Shown one piece after another: positions 9,421 to 17,046 of a stretch of 64,000 bases of DNA. The stretch comes from Methanomassiliicoccales archaeon. Its GTDB lineage: Archaea; Thermoplasmatota; Thermoplasmata; Methanomassiliicoccales; JACIVX01. The notes under the pieces are model-generated. The model saw nothing but the letters and a program-made list of their open reading frames with translations, searched no databases and was not told the DNA's origin. Positions within the stretch are counted from its first letter, which is position 1; each line of letters opens with the position of its first letter. Location: NCBI GenBank assembly GCA_038850735.1, contig JAWCLO010000006.1:58147-122146 (forward strand), in the 5' to 3' direction. A program made the position numbers and the translations under genes.

Positions 9421-9894
9421 TTGAGTACACAGATGATCGTGAGAATTTATGGGACGGCTCTGAAAATGACGCAGGTTAAAGGTTTTGAAATAACGGGTAT
9501 AGAAGCGCAGAGGTTTTCGAAAACCGGAGAGCGTTTGGTGAATATTCGGATTGAGCAGAACAGCAGTGTGACGCGCATTACTAAGAGTGAAGAAGGTACC
9601 GCTTCTGTAGAATTTCGCTTCACAACAAATTATGCTGGTATTGGTTTTATAAAGCTGGAGGGGCAGATAATTCTTCAAGGTGAAGTTGAAAGAATCATCG
9701 AAGAATGGAACAAGAAGGGATCAATGCCGGATGACATCGCAAATATCGTTCACAACGTTGTCGTTTCCAATTGCGTACCAACTGCACTACTCATTTCGAG
9801 AGATTTGAGACTGCCGCCACCAATTCCTCTGCCAAAGATCAATATCCAAAAAAGAGCAACTCGTGGGCCTGGAGATAGCGTCGAGGTGGCCTAA
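9421..9894 (+). CDS. Conserved archaeal protein, possible SecB-like fold
   Basis: A 157-residue protein of no firmly recognised family. It has alternating beta strands, a G-F-I-x-L-E-G-Q strand, a helix ending with a V-P-T motif, and a proline-rich segment (LPPPIPLPKI) near residues 133-142. This order resembles SecB-like chaperones, where a proline-rich P-P-x-x-L-P-x-I segment follows the second helix; the match is suggestive only. The start could be TTG at 9421 or ATG at 9433; neither has a clear ribosome binding site. Confidence 0.65.
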   Translation: MSTQMIVRIYGTALKMTQVKGFEITGIEAQRFSKTGERLVNIRIEQNSSVTRITKSEEGTASVEFRFTTNYAGIGFIKLEGQIILQGEVERIIEEWNKKGSMPDDIANIVHNVVVSNCVPTALLISRDLRLPPPIPLPKINIQKRATRGPGDSVEVA

Positions 9895-9920
9895 TCTATT
9901 TGACAATTGATTCTAACTGA

Positions 9921-11888
9921 TCAGCGAATGTGTTCGAGCGCAAATGACCCGATGGTTAGCCCGGATTTACTCGCAGTGTATCGTATATAGGCGCGGGACT
10001 GCACCTCACAAATTCCGATCACAGCGAAGTATGTCTTGAGTTGATCAACTTTGAAATCGATCATCCCATCCATGATGGACCCCATCATCTGGATTTCTTG
10101 CTCGCTGTGCATCCCCTTCTCCACAACATATAACGACACGGCCTTATCTCGTTTCCTGCGGCCGCAGAATGGGCTCAAAAATCTGAATGCCGTGTTGATG
10201 TCGGAGTATGCAATGAGGGTCGATATCGAGCGGAAAGCTAAGCGATAATATTCGTGTTTTTCCTTAAACTCCTTTGCAATTTTCTCAACGGCGTCCATTA
10301 TTCCATCATGATCCGTGGGCTCCTCGATATAGGTAACATAGGGATCCTGGGAAGTATCGCCCATGCTTCTCGAGTATGAATCAACATACCTAACAAGACC
10401 GAGTCGTTCATATTCTTCGTAGCCCGACATTACGTATTTCATTTCCTCTCTAACGTCATTCGGGCCTTTATCGGTCAAAATCCAGATCGCGGGAATACCT
10501 TTTTTCAGACCCTCAGCAATAAACTGATTGACCATGACTTCCTTGCCTATAAATGGTGGACCATGAATGAGCACATTCGAACCAAAAGGAATTCCTCCGA
10601 GAAGCAGATCGTCAAGTCTTGGGTTTCCGGTCTTGACCTTCTGTTGCTGCATTTCAAGTGCACGCTGTTCCTCCCTTGCCGCAATCTCATCTTCAATGAT
10701 GCCCTGCTCTCTTAGTCGCAGCTCTTCCATCTTTGCATTGAGGAATTTTTCTTTCGCTCGGAGCTCTTCCTCCTTCCTTTGGATCTCAGCTTTTAGATCT
10801 TCCAAGCGCTTCAATCTTTCATGCTCTTCTATGCTCGTTGCATCTCTTTTGGCATCATCAAATCGTCTTCTTTCTTCTGTAAGAAGTTTTTCCCGGTATA
10901 GAATATCTTCCTCTCTCCGGATGAGCTCTTCCTCTTTGTATGTGATCATTGACTTGAGTTTCTGCAGTTCTTCGTCCTTTTCCTGGAGCTGTTCCTTCAA
11001 TCTTCTTATTTCTTCGTCTCTGAGAAGTAGCGAACGTTCCTTGAGCTTGAGATCTTTGAGCTTCTCCTCGATCTCTGCCTTTGCCTCAGGCGCGCTCAGT
11101 TTCGCAATTTTGATCTCATCTTGCAGCAATTTATTCTCGATTGATTTCTGATTCACTTCTTCCTCAAGTTGCTGAATTCTTGCCATCAATTCTTGCTCTC
11201 TTCTTCTGAATTCGTTTTCTTTCTCGAGCAATTCAGCATGAAATCGGTCTTCTATACCGATTTCCTCAAGCGCTCCTGTCTTCAAAACTGCATCGCTTGC
11301 TACGCCTACTTTTGCCAGAGTGCTTTCTCTCTCTAGAATTGCCCTTTCCCTCTCATCCAGCTCAACAGCTTTCTTGAGAATTTCGGCTTGATCGACTGGA
11401 ACACCGGCGAGAAATTCCTCAAGCCGACTTTTAATGGCCTTAATTCGCCCCTCAGCATTTTCAAGATCTCTTCTGAGCCTCGCATTTTCGTTGGTAAGTC
11501 TCTCCAATTCTTTAGTAACTTGCTCGTAATCTTCCTTGATTTTCTTGTATTCTTCCTCAGCAGATGACTTTTGTTCTCCTTTCAATTCGAGGATCTCGTT
11601 CTTGAGATGAGTGATTTCAGATTCATAGGACGCAATCAAATCAGGAAGCGAGTCCGTGTGGATCGCAGCGGGGGTTGACGAAAGTGTGTCAGTTCCCGGA
11701 TGTTTCGTAGACTCATCAAGCCAAGTGATCAGATCATATTCGCCGTCTAGCCATTTTCTCAGAACAGAATCAGTGTTCGAGGAATTAGCAACAGGGCTGA
11801 CATTATCGGAAGTCTTGTTATAATTAGCAGAGTTATCTAAATTGTTATCCTCCTTTCTTTCTTCTTTATCTTCATTTTTTATCATCAA
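9921..11888 (-). CDS. Long coiled-coil protein with C-terminal RecA/KaiC-like domain
   Basis: A 655-residue protein. Residues 1-80 are low complexity and acidic; ~90-410 are an almost continuous coiled coil rich in Glu, Lys, Arg and Leu; ~415-655 form a RAD55/KaiC/GvpD-type RecA-like domain. The P-loop at about 441 reads GPPFIGKE, so the usual Ser/Thr after the invariant Lys is Glu, and ATP hydrolysis may be weak or absent. The KaiC-like entry sequence G-N-P-R-L-D-D-L-L-L-G-G-I-P is intact. The role is unknown; the shape suggests a structural or scaffold protein, perhaps for chromosome or membrane organisation. Confidence 0.75.
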   Translation of the reverse strand: MMIKNEDKEERKEDNNLDNSANYNKTSDNVSPVANSSNTDSVLRKWLDGEYDLITWLDESTKHPGTDTLSSTPAAIHTDSLPDLIASYESEITHLKNEILELKGEQKSSAEEEYKKIKEDYEQVTKELERLTNENARLRRDLENAEGRIKAIKSRLEEFLAGVPVDQAEILKKAVELDERERAILERESTLAKVGVASDAVLKTGALEEIGIEDRFHAELLEKENEFRRREQELMARIQQLEEEVNQKSIENKLLQDEIKIAKLSAPEAKAEIEEKLKDLKLKERSLLLRDEEIRRLKEQLQEKDEELQKLKSMITYKEEELIRREEDILYREKLLTEERRRFDDAKRDATSIEEHERLKRLEDLKAEIQRKEEELRAKEKFLNAKMEELRLREQGIIEDEIAAREEQRALEMQQQKVKTGNPRLDDLLLGGIPFGSNVLIHGPPFIGKEVMVNQFIAEGLKKGIPAIWILTDKGPNDVREEMKYVMSGYEEYERLGLVRYVDSYSRSMGDTSQDPYVTYIEEPTDHDGIMDAVEKIAKEFKEKHEYYRLAFRSISTLIAYSDINTAFRFLSPFCGRRKRDKAVSLYVVEKGMHSEQEIQMMGSIMDGMIDFKVDQLKTYFAVIGICEVQSRAYIRYTASKSGLTIGSFALEHIR

Positions 11889-12291
11889 TTTCTCCTGCTG
11901 ATTGCTCTGTTTCCGAAGAGTACTTATTTAATTGGTCTTAAGTCTTCTACTTTGTATTTTAATATTTTGCAATCGAGTCCTACCCCCAATTCCTCCAATA
12001 TCTGACCATTTGATCGAATTAAGATTGAGTGGTTATATTATTCGTAGTCGTAATATCTTCACTGAGGCTATTCTTTTTAGATTAAGAATGGTATTCTTTC
12101 ATTAGAAATTTAAGGAATCATTCCGTGCGAATGAAAGTTCTCGATTGATTACTTAAGCAGATCGATTCAGAAATTTCAATTAACGGTATTATGAAAATAG
12201 AGACAACCTTTCTTCGGGCCAAAATTGAACAAAAAGATATATACTGACAGAAATATCTTGATAAATTCGGGCCTCGACCAGGAGCTTGGAA
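11889..12291. other. AT-rich intergenic region with a nested inverted repeat
   Basis: About 400 bases with no convincing gene. It holds the promoters of the flanking divergent genes and a nested palindrome at 12096-12137 (outer arms CTTTCATT/AATGAAAG, inner palindrome GGAATCATTCC), which could be an operator. Confidence 0.45.
12231..12245 (+). promoter_or_regulatory. TATA box before the small gene / deoxyhypusine synthase pair
   Basis: The run AAAAAGATATATACT ends about 47 bases before the start codon of the 56-residue gene. It gives a short leader with a GGAG ribosome binding site. The gene and the deoxyhypusine synthase gene behind it are probably co-transcribed. Confidence 0.5.
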
Positions 12292-12462
12292 ATGGAAAAG
12301 AGAATACACGTCAAAATCGACAAGAACAGTAATTTGACGTTGCGAGAAGTTTTAAAAAAAATCGAAGAAATCCAAGCAGAGCATCCAGAGCTGGATGTCT
12401 TTTTCGATGGCGATGAATACGCCATCTGTAGTCGCCCGAAGAAGGTGGAAAGAAGTCTCTAG
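12292..12462 (+). CDS. Small hypothetical protein upstream of deoxyhypusine synthase
   Basis: A 56-residue ORF beginning MEKRIHVKID and ending KKVERSL. It has a TATA box, a GGAG ribosome binding site about 7 bases before the ATG, and a balanced composition with an amphipathic helix (REVLKKIEEIQAEHPE) followed by a beta-hairpin-like acidic segment (LDVFFDGDEYAI). No family is recognised. It precedes the deoxyhypusine synthase gene by 67 bases on the same strand. Confidence 0.6.
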   Translation: MEKRIHVKIDKNSNLTLREVLKKIEEIQAEHPELDVFFDGDEYAICSRPKKVERSL

Positions 12463-12529
12463 ACTATCCCAAAGGGCGGTCAGCCCTATGGGTGGACCAA
12501 GTTCAGATTAACAAAGGAGGAATTGGAAT

Positions 12530-13588
12530 ATGGTTACTAGAAAGGAACTCTTGAAGGACCCGGTCAAAGCAATCGACTTTGATAGAATCAAGAATGTCAA
12601 AGATCTCGTTGAGGCTTACAAAGACAGCTCAGTGCAGAGCAGGGCTCTTGCAAACTGTGCAACTGTCTACGAGAATGCGCTTACCGATCCCATGAGACCA
12701 ACAATTATCTTAGGTTTAGCAGGGCCGCTCATTGCTGCTGGTCTGAGAAAGGTCATCGTAGATATGATCAAATACGGCATAGTCGACGTGATCGTTTCAA
12801 CTGGGGCTATTCCATATCAGGATTTCTATCAAGCGAGGGGCTATCACCATTACAAGTGTTCTCCTTTTATCGATGATGTGAAATTGAGAGAACTGTTCCT
12901 GGACAGAATCTACGACACTCTTGTCGATGAAAAGAAATTTGATGAGACTGATAGATATATAGCCGATATCGCCTCGAAATTAGAGCCAAAATTTTACTCG
13001 AGCAGGGAATTTTTAGAGATACTTGCGAGTCATGCAAAAGACGAGAATTCAATTCTCCACAATGCCAGGAAATACGGCGTCCCCATATTTGTTCCGGCGC
13101 TTAACGACTCATCAATAGGCATCGCACTGACCGAAATGTACGCGAAAATGCGCTCGGAAAAGAAGCCATGCATGAGGATAGATCCTATAAGGGATCTATA
13201 CGAGCTCACGCAGATTATGATCCACTCAGACAGAACAGGGGTTATCTACATCGGAGGCGGGGTTCCGAAGAACTTCATACAGCAAACGGAGGTTGTTGCA
13301 TACGCTCTCGGTCATGATAAAGGCGGTCACCATTACGCAGTTCAGATAACAATGGATGTACCATTCTGGGGTGGACTATCGGGTTGCACATTCGAAGAGG
13401 CCCAGTCTTGGGGGAAGATCAGCAAGCAGGCAACGAAATCGGTGGCTTATGTTGAAGCCTCGATTGGATTGAGCCTGATGGCTGGTTATATACTTCAAAA
13501 AGGAATCTGGAAAAATAGAGAGAGGTTGCAGTTCATTTGGGATAACGACGAACTTAGGGAAATCAAGAAGGTTGCGTTGAAAATCTGA
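12530..13588 (+). CDS. dys: Deoxyhypusine synthase
   Basis: A 352-residue cytoplasmic enzyme that transfers the aminobutyl group of spermidine to one lysine of translation factor aIF5A, the first step of hypusine formation. The family's active-site lysine is visible in the SWGKI motif near residue 303, and NAD-binding segments (STGAI; IGGGVPKNF; DVPFWGGLSG) are intact. The length is normal. AAAGGAGG sits about 10 bases before the ATG. The substrate gene is not in the window. Identity is well supported; use of a related polyamine chemistry cannot be excluded from sequence alone. Confidence 0.92.
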   Translation: MVTRKELLKDPVKAIDFDRIKNVKDLVEAYKDSSVQSRALANCATVYENALTDPMRPTIILGLAGPLIAAGLRKVIVDMIKYGIVDVIVSTGAIPYQDFYQARGYHHYKCSPFIDDVKLRELFLDRIYDTLVDEKKFDETDRYIADIASKLEPKFYSSREFLEILASHAKDENSILHNARKYGVPIFVPALNDSSIGIALTEMYAKMRSEKKPCMRIDPIRDLYELTQIMIHSDRTGVIYIGGGVPKNFIQQTEVVAYALGHDKGGHHYAVQITMDVPFWGGLSGCTFEEAQSWGKISKQATKSVAYVEASIGLSLMAGYILQKGIWKNRERLQFIWDNDELREIKKVALKI

Positions 13589-13672
13589 TCACCTCGATAC
13601 ACAATTGAGAACCCCTCCTCTCTTCATTTCAGAATTCCTTAAGGGTTCTGCTTTTATTTGGAAGAGGTTCCA

Positions 13673-14221
13673 ATGATCGGACGTACGACAATAGGACTCT
13701 GGAATTCATACGATCCCATCACATTCAGGGAAGCCCATCGGCGTATTCTTGCGAGAGCGGGACCACTGGCTCTTGCATTTGATATGAATCTAGCCACATT
13801 TGGCTTTCCATTTCCTCCTGAACTATCAAGGCCATATGAGGTTGCGGAATGGGTGGCCACAACAACTTCGATCGGGGAAGAGGGGCGATATCTTCGGACA
13901 CTAGCCGAAGAAGGACGATTTCAGATGTTTCCATACATCAAAAGAGGATTCCCCCCTCAGCTGGGAGAGATCGTTGCAACTACGTGTAATCCCGAGACAG
14001 ATAAAAAAAGGAATGTAGATGACATTTGCGGGATGCTAAGAGGGGGCGTGAGTGTTTGCATGCTTTTCGGAGCCGGACCTCGAGGCCTTCCGAAGGACAT
14101 CATCGAAATTGCGAGTCATCACTTTGACGTCACATTTGGGGGACATTCTTTAGAAACATGCACGGCTCTAGGAGCGGTTGTTGCGGTCATAGCTCATTTC
14201 ATGAGAAGAAATTCGAAATAG
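13673..14221 (+). CDS. DUF531 family protein (possible SPOUT-fold enzyme)
   Basis: A 182-residue protein of the archaeal DUF531 family, recognised by its N-terminus (IGRTTIGLWNSYDPITFREAH) and the DMNLATFGFPFP segment. The C-terminal part has the glycine-rich turn LFGAGPRGLPKDI, which resembles the knot region of SPOUT RNA methyltransferases; that function is inference. The ATG at 13673 is chosen because GAGG lies ~8 bases upstream; a TTG five codons earlier is less likely. Confidence 0.75.
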   Translation: MIGRTTIGLWNSYDPITFREAHRRILARAGPLALAFDMNLATFGFPFPPELSRPYEVAEWVATTTSIGEEGRYLRTLAEEGRFQMFPYIKRGFPPQLGEIVATTCNPETDKKRNVDDICGMLRGGVSVCMLFGAGPRGLPKDIIEIASHHFDVTFGGHSLETCTALGAVVAVIAHFMRRNSK

Positions 14222-14312
14222 ATGGCTAAGCAGCCTACTCAACTTGCGCAATAGCCATTACCTTTCAGTTAGTGATCGTTTCGAGTACGTTCGTCGATAG
14301 GTCGTAGCTTTT

Positions 14313-15338
14313 TCAATAGGCCTTGTAAATGATACCAAGATGCGAGACTTCGACTCCCCTTCCACTTGTTACACGGCCAACAATTTTTGCGCCCCCTCCG
14401 AGACTTCTTAGCGCAGTTTCGGCCTCGTCTTCAGGGCAAATCACGGCAAATCCCATTCCCATATTGAATGTCTGGTACAATTCTCTTTTATCGATCTTTC
14501 CGAGTTCCGCGATAACGTCGAAAATCGGCTGGGGTGGCAGAGGATCATCAATCACAAACTTCACATTGCTTTTGATTCTTACAAAATTGCGTAGCCCGCC
14601 TCCGGTAACATTTACCATTCCGTGGACGTGCACGGATTTAATCAATTTCATGACCTTCTCAACGTAAATTTCCGTGGGCGTTAGCAATTCCTCGCCAACC
14701 GGTTTTTCAAGACCCGCTATCGTCTCGTTGTATCCTACTCCATTGGCTTCAAGCACTTTTCTCGCGAGGGTGAGTCCGTTTGAATGAATCCCAGAGCTAG
14801 GCAGACCTATAATGATATCGCCAACTGATACTTTGCTCCCATCTATGATCATTTTCTTCTCAACATACCCTAGGCAACTGGCCGAAAGATCAATATCATT
14901 GACGATTTCTGGTAGAACGGCAATTTCGCCACCAACAATATCGACATTTGCAAGCCTCGCGCCCACCTCAAGTCCTTTCCCTATCTCAGCCGCAATTTCT
15001 TCGTTCGGACGATCCATCGCCAGGTAATCAACTACCGCAATGGGTTCAGCGCCGACACAAATAGTGTCATTGACATTCATGGCAATGCAATCGATACCAA
15101 CAGTATCCCATTTGTTGAGGCTCCTTGCAATTAGGAGCTTTGTACCTACGCCGTCAGTGCACAAAGTCAATGCCACTTCCCCAAAATCAATTAATCCAGT
15201 AAATTGGCCTTTAATTGGGAGAGCCTTTGCGGAACCTTTTCGTCTGTATTTCAATTCCTTAACGAGGGATTCAATACTTGCAGATTTTTTTCTAATATCT
15301 ACCCCGGCTTTTTTGTACGTCCACGTGTCTCGATCCAT
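14313..15338 (-). CDS. purM: Phosphoribosylformylglycinamidine cyclo-ligase
   Basis: A 341-residue AIR synthetase that closes the imidazole ring in purine biosynthesis (FGAM + ATP to AIR). The N-terminal ATP/Mg segment L-C-T-D-G-V-G-T-K, the DIVGGEIAVLPEI segment and the C-terminal MGMGFAVICPED segment are all as expected, and the length is normal. A GTGAGAG sequence precedes the ATG. It is divergent from rlmE, with ~100 bases between them for both promoters. No other purine gene is nearby. Confidence 0.93.
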   Translation of the reverse strand: MDRDTWTYKKAGVDIRKKSASIESLVKELKYRRKGSAKALPIKGQFTGLIDFGEVALTLCTDGVGTKLLIARSLNKWDTVGIDCIAMNVNDTICVGAEPIAVVDYLAMDRPNEEIAAEIGKGLEVGARLANVDIVGGEIAVLPEIVNDIDLSASCLGYVEKKMIIDGSKVSVGDIIIGLPSSGIHSNGLTLARKVLEANGVGYNETIAGLEKPVGEELLTPTEIYVEKVMKLIKSVHVHGMVNVTGGGLRNFVRIKSNVKFVIDDPLPPQPIFDVIAELGKIDKRELYQTFNMGMGFAVICPEDEAETALRSLGGGAKIVGRVTSGRGVEVSHLGIIYKAY

Positions 15339-15402
15339 CTCTCACGCCGTTTGGTTAATTCATGAGGTCACAATTAACTTTTTGTCCCGACATACTAGGC
15401 AA

Positions 15403-15412
15403 AGGTTTATCT
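15403..15412 (+). promoter_or_regulatory. TATA box of rlmE
   Basis: GTTTATCTTA lies 27 bases before the ATG at 15439, which implies a leaderless or nearly leaderless transcript. Confidence 0.5.
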
Positions 15413-15438
15413 TATCAGGTCAGGGTAATAATGTCAAG

Positions 15439-16044
15439 ATGCCGAGACGCTGGGTAATCGAACGCCGCCGTGATTTCTACTATAAGAAAGCAAAAGCAAT
15501 GAATTATCGAAGTAGGGCCGCCTTTAAACTAATGCAGATTAACGAGAGATTCAAGATTATTAAGAGAGGCGATCGGGTCGTAGATCTTGGTGCTGCTCCG
15601 GGCGGTTGGCTCCAGGTTGCAAAAGAAGCTGTCGGGAAAACTGGAGTTGTGGTTGGGGTAGACTTGCAATGGATAGAACCGATTGATGGAGTGAAAACGG
15701 TACGCGGTGATGTAAGATCTGATAGAGTTGTGGAAAAAGTGCTTGCGGAGATCGAAGGAAGTGCGGATGTAATCCTTTCTGATATGTCACCAAACATCAG
15801 TGGAAATTACTCAACTGATCATGCAAAATCCGTGGAATTATGCGAGCATGCGCTTGAGTTTGCGAAGAAGTGCCTCAAGGGTGGAGGAAGCATGGTGGTC
15901 AAGGTCTTCCAAGGCGATCTTCTAGATGAATATCTTGACAAGGTCAGGACGTACTTCACCGATGTGAAATTGCACAGTCCGAAGGCATCCCGTCCGTCAA
16001 GTTCCGAAATTTATATCATAGCCCGAGGCTTCGTTAAGGCATGA
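15439..16044 (+). CDS. rlmE: 23S rRNA (uridine-2'-O)-methyltransferase RlmE/FtsJ
   Basis: A 201-residue SAM-dependent methyltransferase that 2'-O-methylates a uridine of the A loop of 23S rRNA. The SAM-binding motif VVDLGAAPGGWLQVA lies at ~50-65. The K-D-K-E catalytic tetrad is present: Lys in SRAAFKL, Asp in LSDMSPN, Lys in VVKVFQG and Glu in SSSEIYI. The ATG at 15439 is chosen because the family begins there and the TATA box is 27 bases upstream; the open frame further upstream overlaps purM and is a shadow. Confidence 0.93.
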   Translation: MPRRWVIERRRDFYYKKAKAMNYRSRAAFKLMQINERFKIIKRGDRVVDLGAAPGGWLQVAKEAVGKTGVVVGVDLQWIEPIDGVKTVRGDVRSDRVVEKVLAEIEGSADVILSDMSPNISGNYSTDHAKSVELCEHALEFAKKCLKGGGSMVVKVFQGDLLDEYLDKVRTYFTDVKLHSPKASRPSSSEIYIIARGFVKA

Positions 16045-16128
16045 GAAAGTTGCGTAATTCGTTATGTGCATATATTATAGGTGTAACGTTTTTATGATAC
16101 TCTGTAATTTAGAGATTGAGTGAGATAG

Positions 16129-16362
16129 ATGATCACTTACATGACCATTATCTTCAGTTCCAATGGTTCCAGACCATCAGAAGTGCTTAGTGCACTGCAC
16201 AATCTTGGATTCGAAACCACTACTGGTGCTTACGACTGTATGTACAGGTGGGACAGCAAGGCAACCGTCGAGGACGCTGTATACTTAGCTGATAAAGTGC
16301 ACGCCACGTTAAAGGGAATGGGTGTCCTATTTAAGTTGGAAACGGTCAGCGACGATCGCTAG
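16129..16362 (+). CDS. Small conserved archaeal protein, ferredoxin-like fold likely
   Basis: A 77-residue protein with a beta-alpha-beta-beta-alpha-beta pattern: a hydrophobic strand (TYMTIIFSSNG), a helix (PSEVLSALHNLG), two strands, a helix (VEDAVYLADKVHATLKGM) and a final strand (VLFKLETV). Such layouts are common in small ligand-binding or regulatory proteins. No named family is recognised. It lies 21 bases before the FAH-family gene on the same strand, so the two are probably one operon. Confidence 0.65.
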   Translation: MITYMTIIFSSNGSRPSEVLSALHNLGFETTTGAYDCMYRWDSKATVEDAVYLADKVHATLKGMGVLFKLETVSDDR

Positions 16363-16383
16363 ATTTTTTGAAGGAGGAGGTCA

Positions 16384-17046
16384 ATGAGACCGATCAATTG
16401 CCAGAAGATCATTTGTCTTGCTTGCAATTATCCAGATCATGCAAAAGAGATGAATACTGAAGAACCGTCTGAACCCGTATTCTTTTTGAAGGCTCCCAGC
16501 GCATTGATTTCAGACGGAGAACCCATAATCATTCCTGACGGCATTGGTAGAGTTGATTACGAGGCTGAATTAGCCATAATCATCGGAAAGTCTGGCAGGG
16601 AAATCCCGATAAGGGAGGCCCGTAACCATATTCATGCAATAGCAGCTTTCAATGACGTTACAGCTAGGGATTTGCAAGCAAAAGCAAAGCAGAAGGGACT
16701 TCCGTGGACGCTGTGCAAGGGATTCGACACGTTTGCTCCTATGTCAAAACCAGTTCCAATAGCTGAGGCTGGAGACATCGATGATATGGAAATTGTATTG
16801 AAATTAAACGGTGAGGTCAAACAGCATGGAAGTACGTCGATGATGATCCACAAGATTGACGCAGTTATCTCCTATATTTCAAAGTTCATGACCCTTGAGC
16901 GTGGTGACATCATTGCAACTGGAACACCATCAGGCATTGGCCCTATGAAACCAGGCGACTTCGTAGAAATCCAAATCGGCGATCATTTGTATCTTAAAAA
17001 CCCAGTCATTTCCTCTCAGTCCCAGAACCGCTTGGTTCGTGCATAG
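16384..17046 (+). CDS. Fumarylacetoacetate hydrolase (FAH) family protein
   Basis: A 220-residue single-domain FAH-fold enzyme. The metal-binding acidic residues are visible in VDYEAELAIII (two Glu near residues 58-60) and in the downstream NDVTARD segment, and the C-terminal TGTPSGIGPMKPGD loop is typical. Family members hydrolyse or decarboxylate acylpyruvates or oxaloacetate; the substrate here is unknown. A GGAGGAGG ribosome binding site precedes the ATG. Its 3' end overlaps the convergent helicase gene by 31 bases. Confidence 0.88.
   Translation: MRPINCQKIICLACNYPDHAKEMNTEEPSEPVFFLKAPSALISDGEPIIIPDGIGRVDYEAELAIIIGKSGREIPIREARNHIHAIAAFNDVTARDLQAKAKQKGLPWTLCKGFDTFAPMSKPVPIAEAGDIDDMEIVLKLNGEVKQHGSTSMMIHKIDAVISYISKFMTLERGDIIATGTPSGIGPMKPGDFVEIQIGDHLYLKNPVISSQSQNRLVRA

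Noticed and set aside
10567..11151. 194-codon plus-strand frame opposite the coiled-coil gene
   Set aside because: Serine-rich translation is the typical antisense shadow of a Glu/Lys/Leu coiled coil.
15040..15438. N-terminal extension of rlmE into the purM gene
   Set aside because: It is antisense to purM, RlmE proteins begin at MPRRW, and the TATA box sits just before the shorter start.
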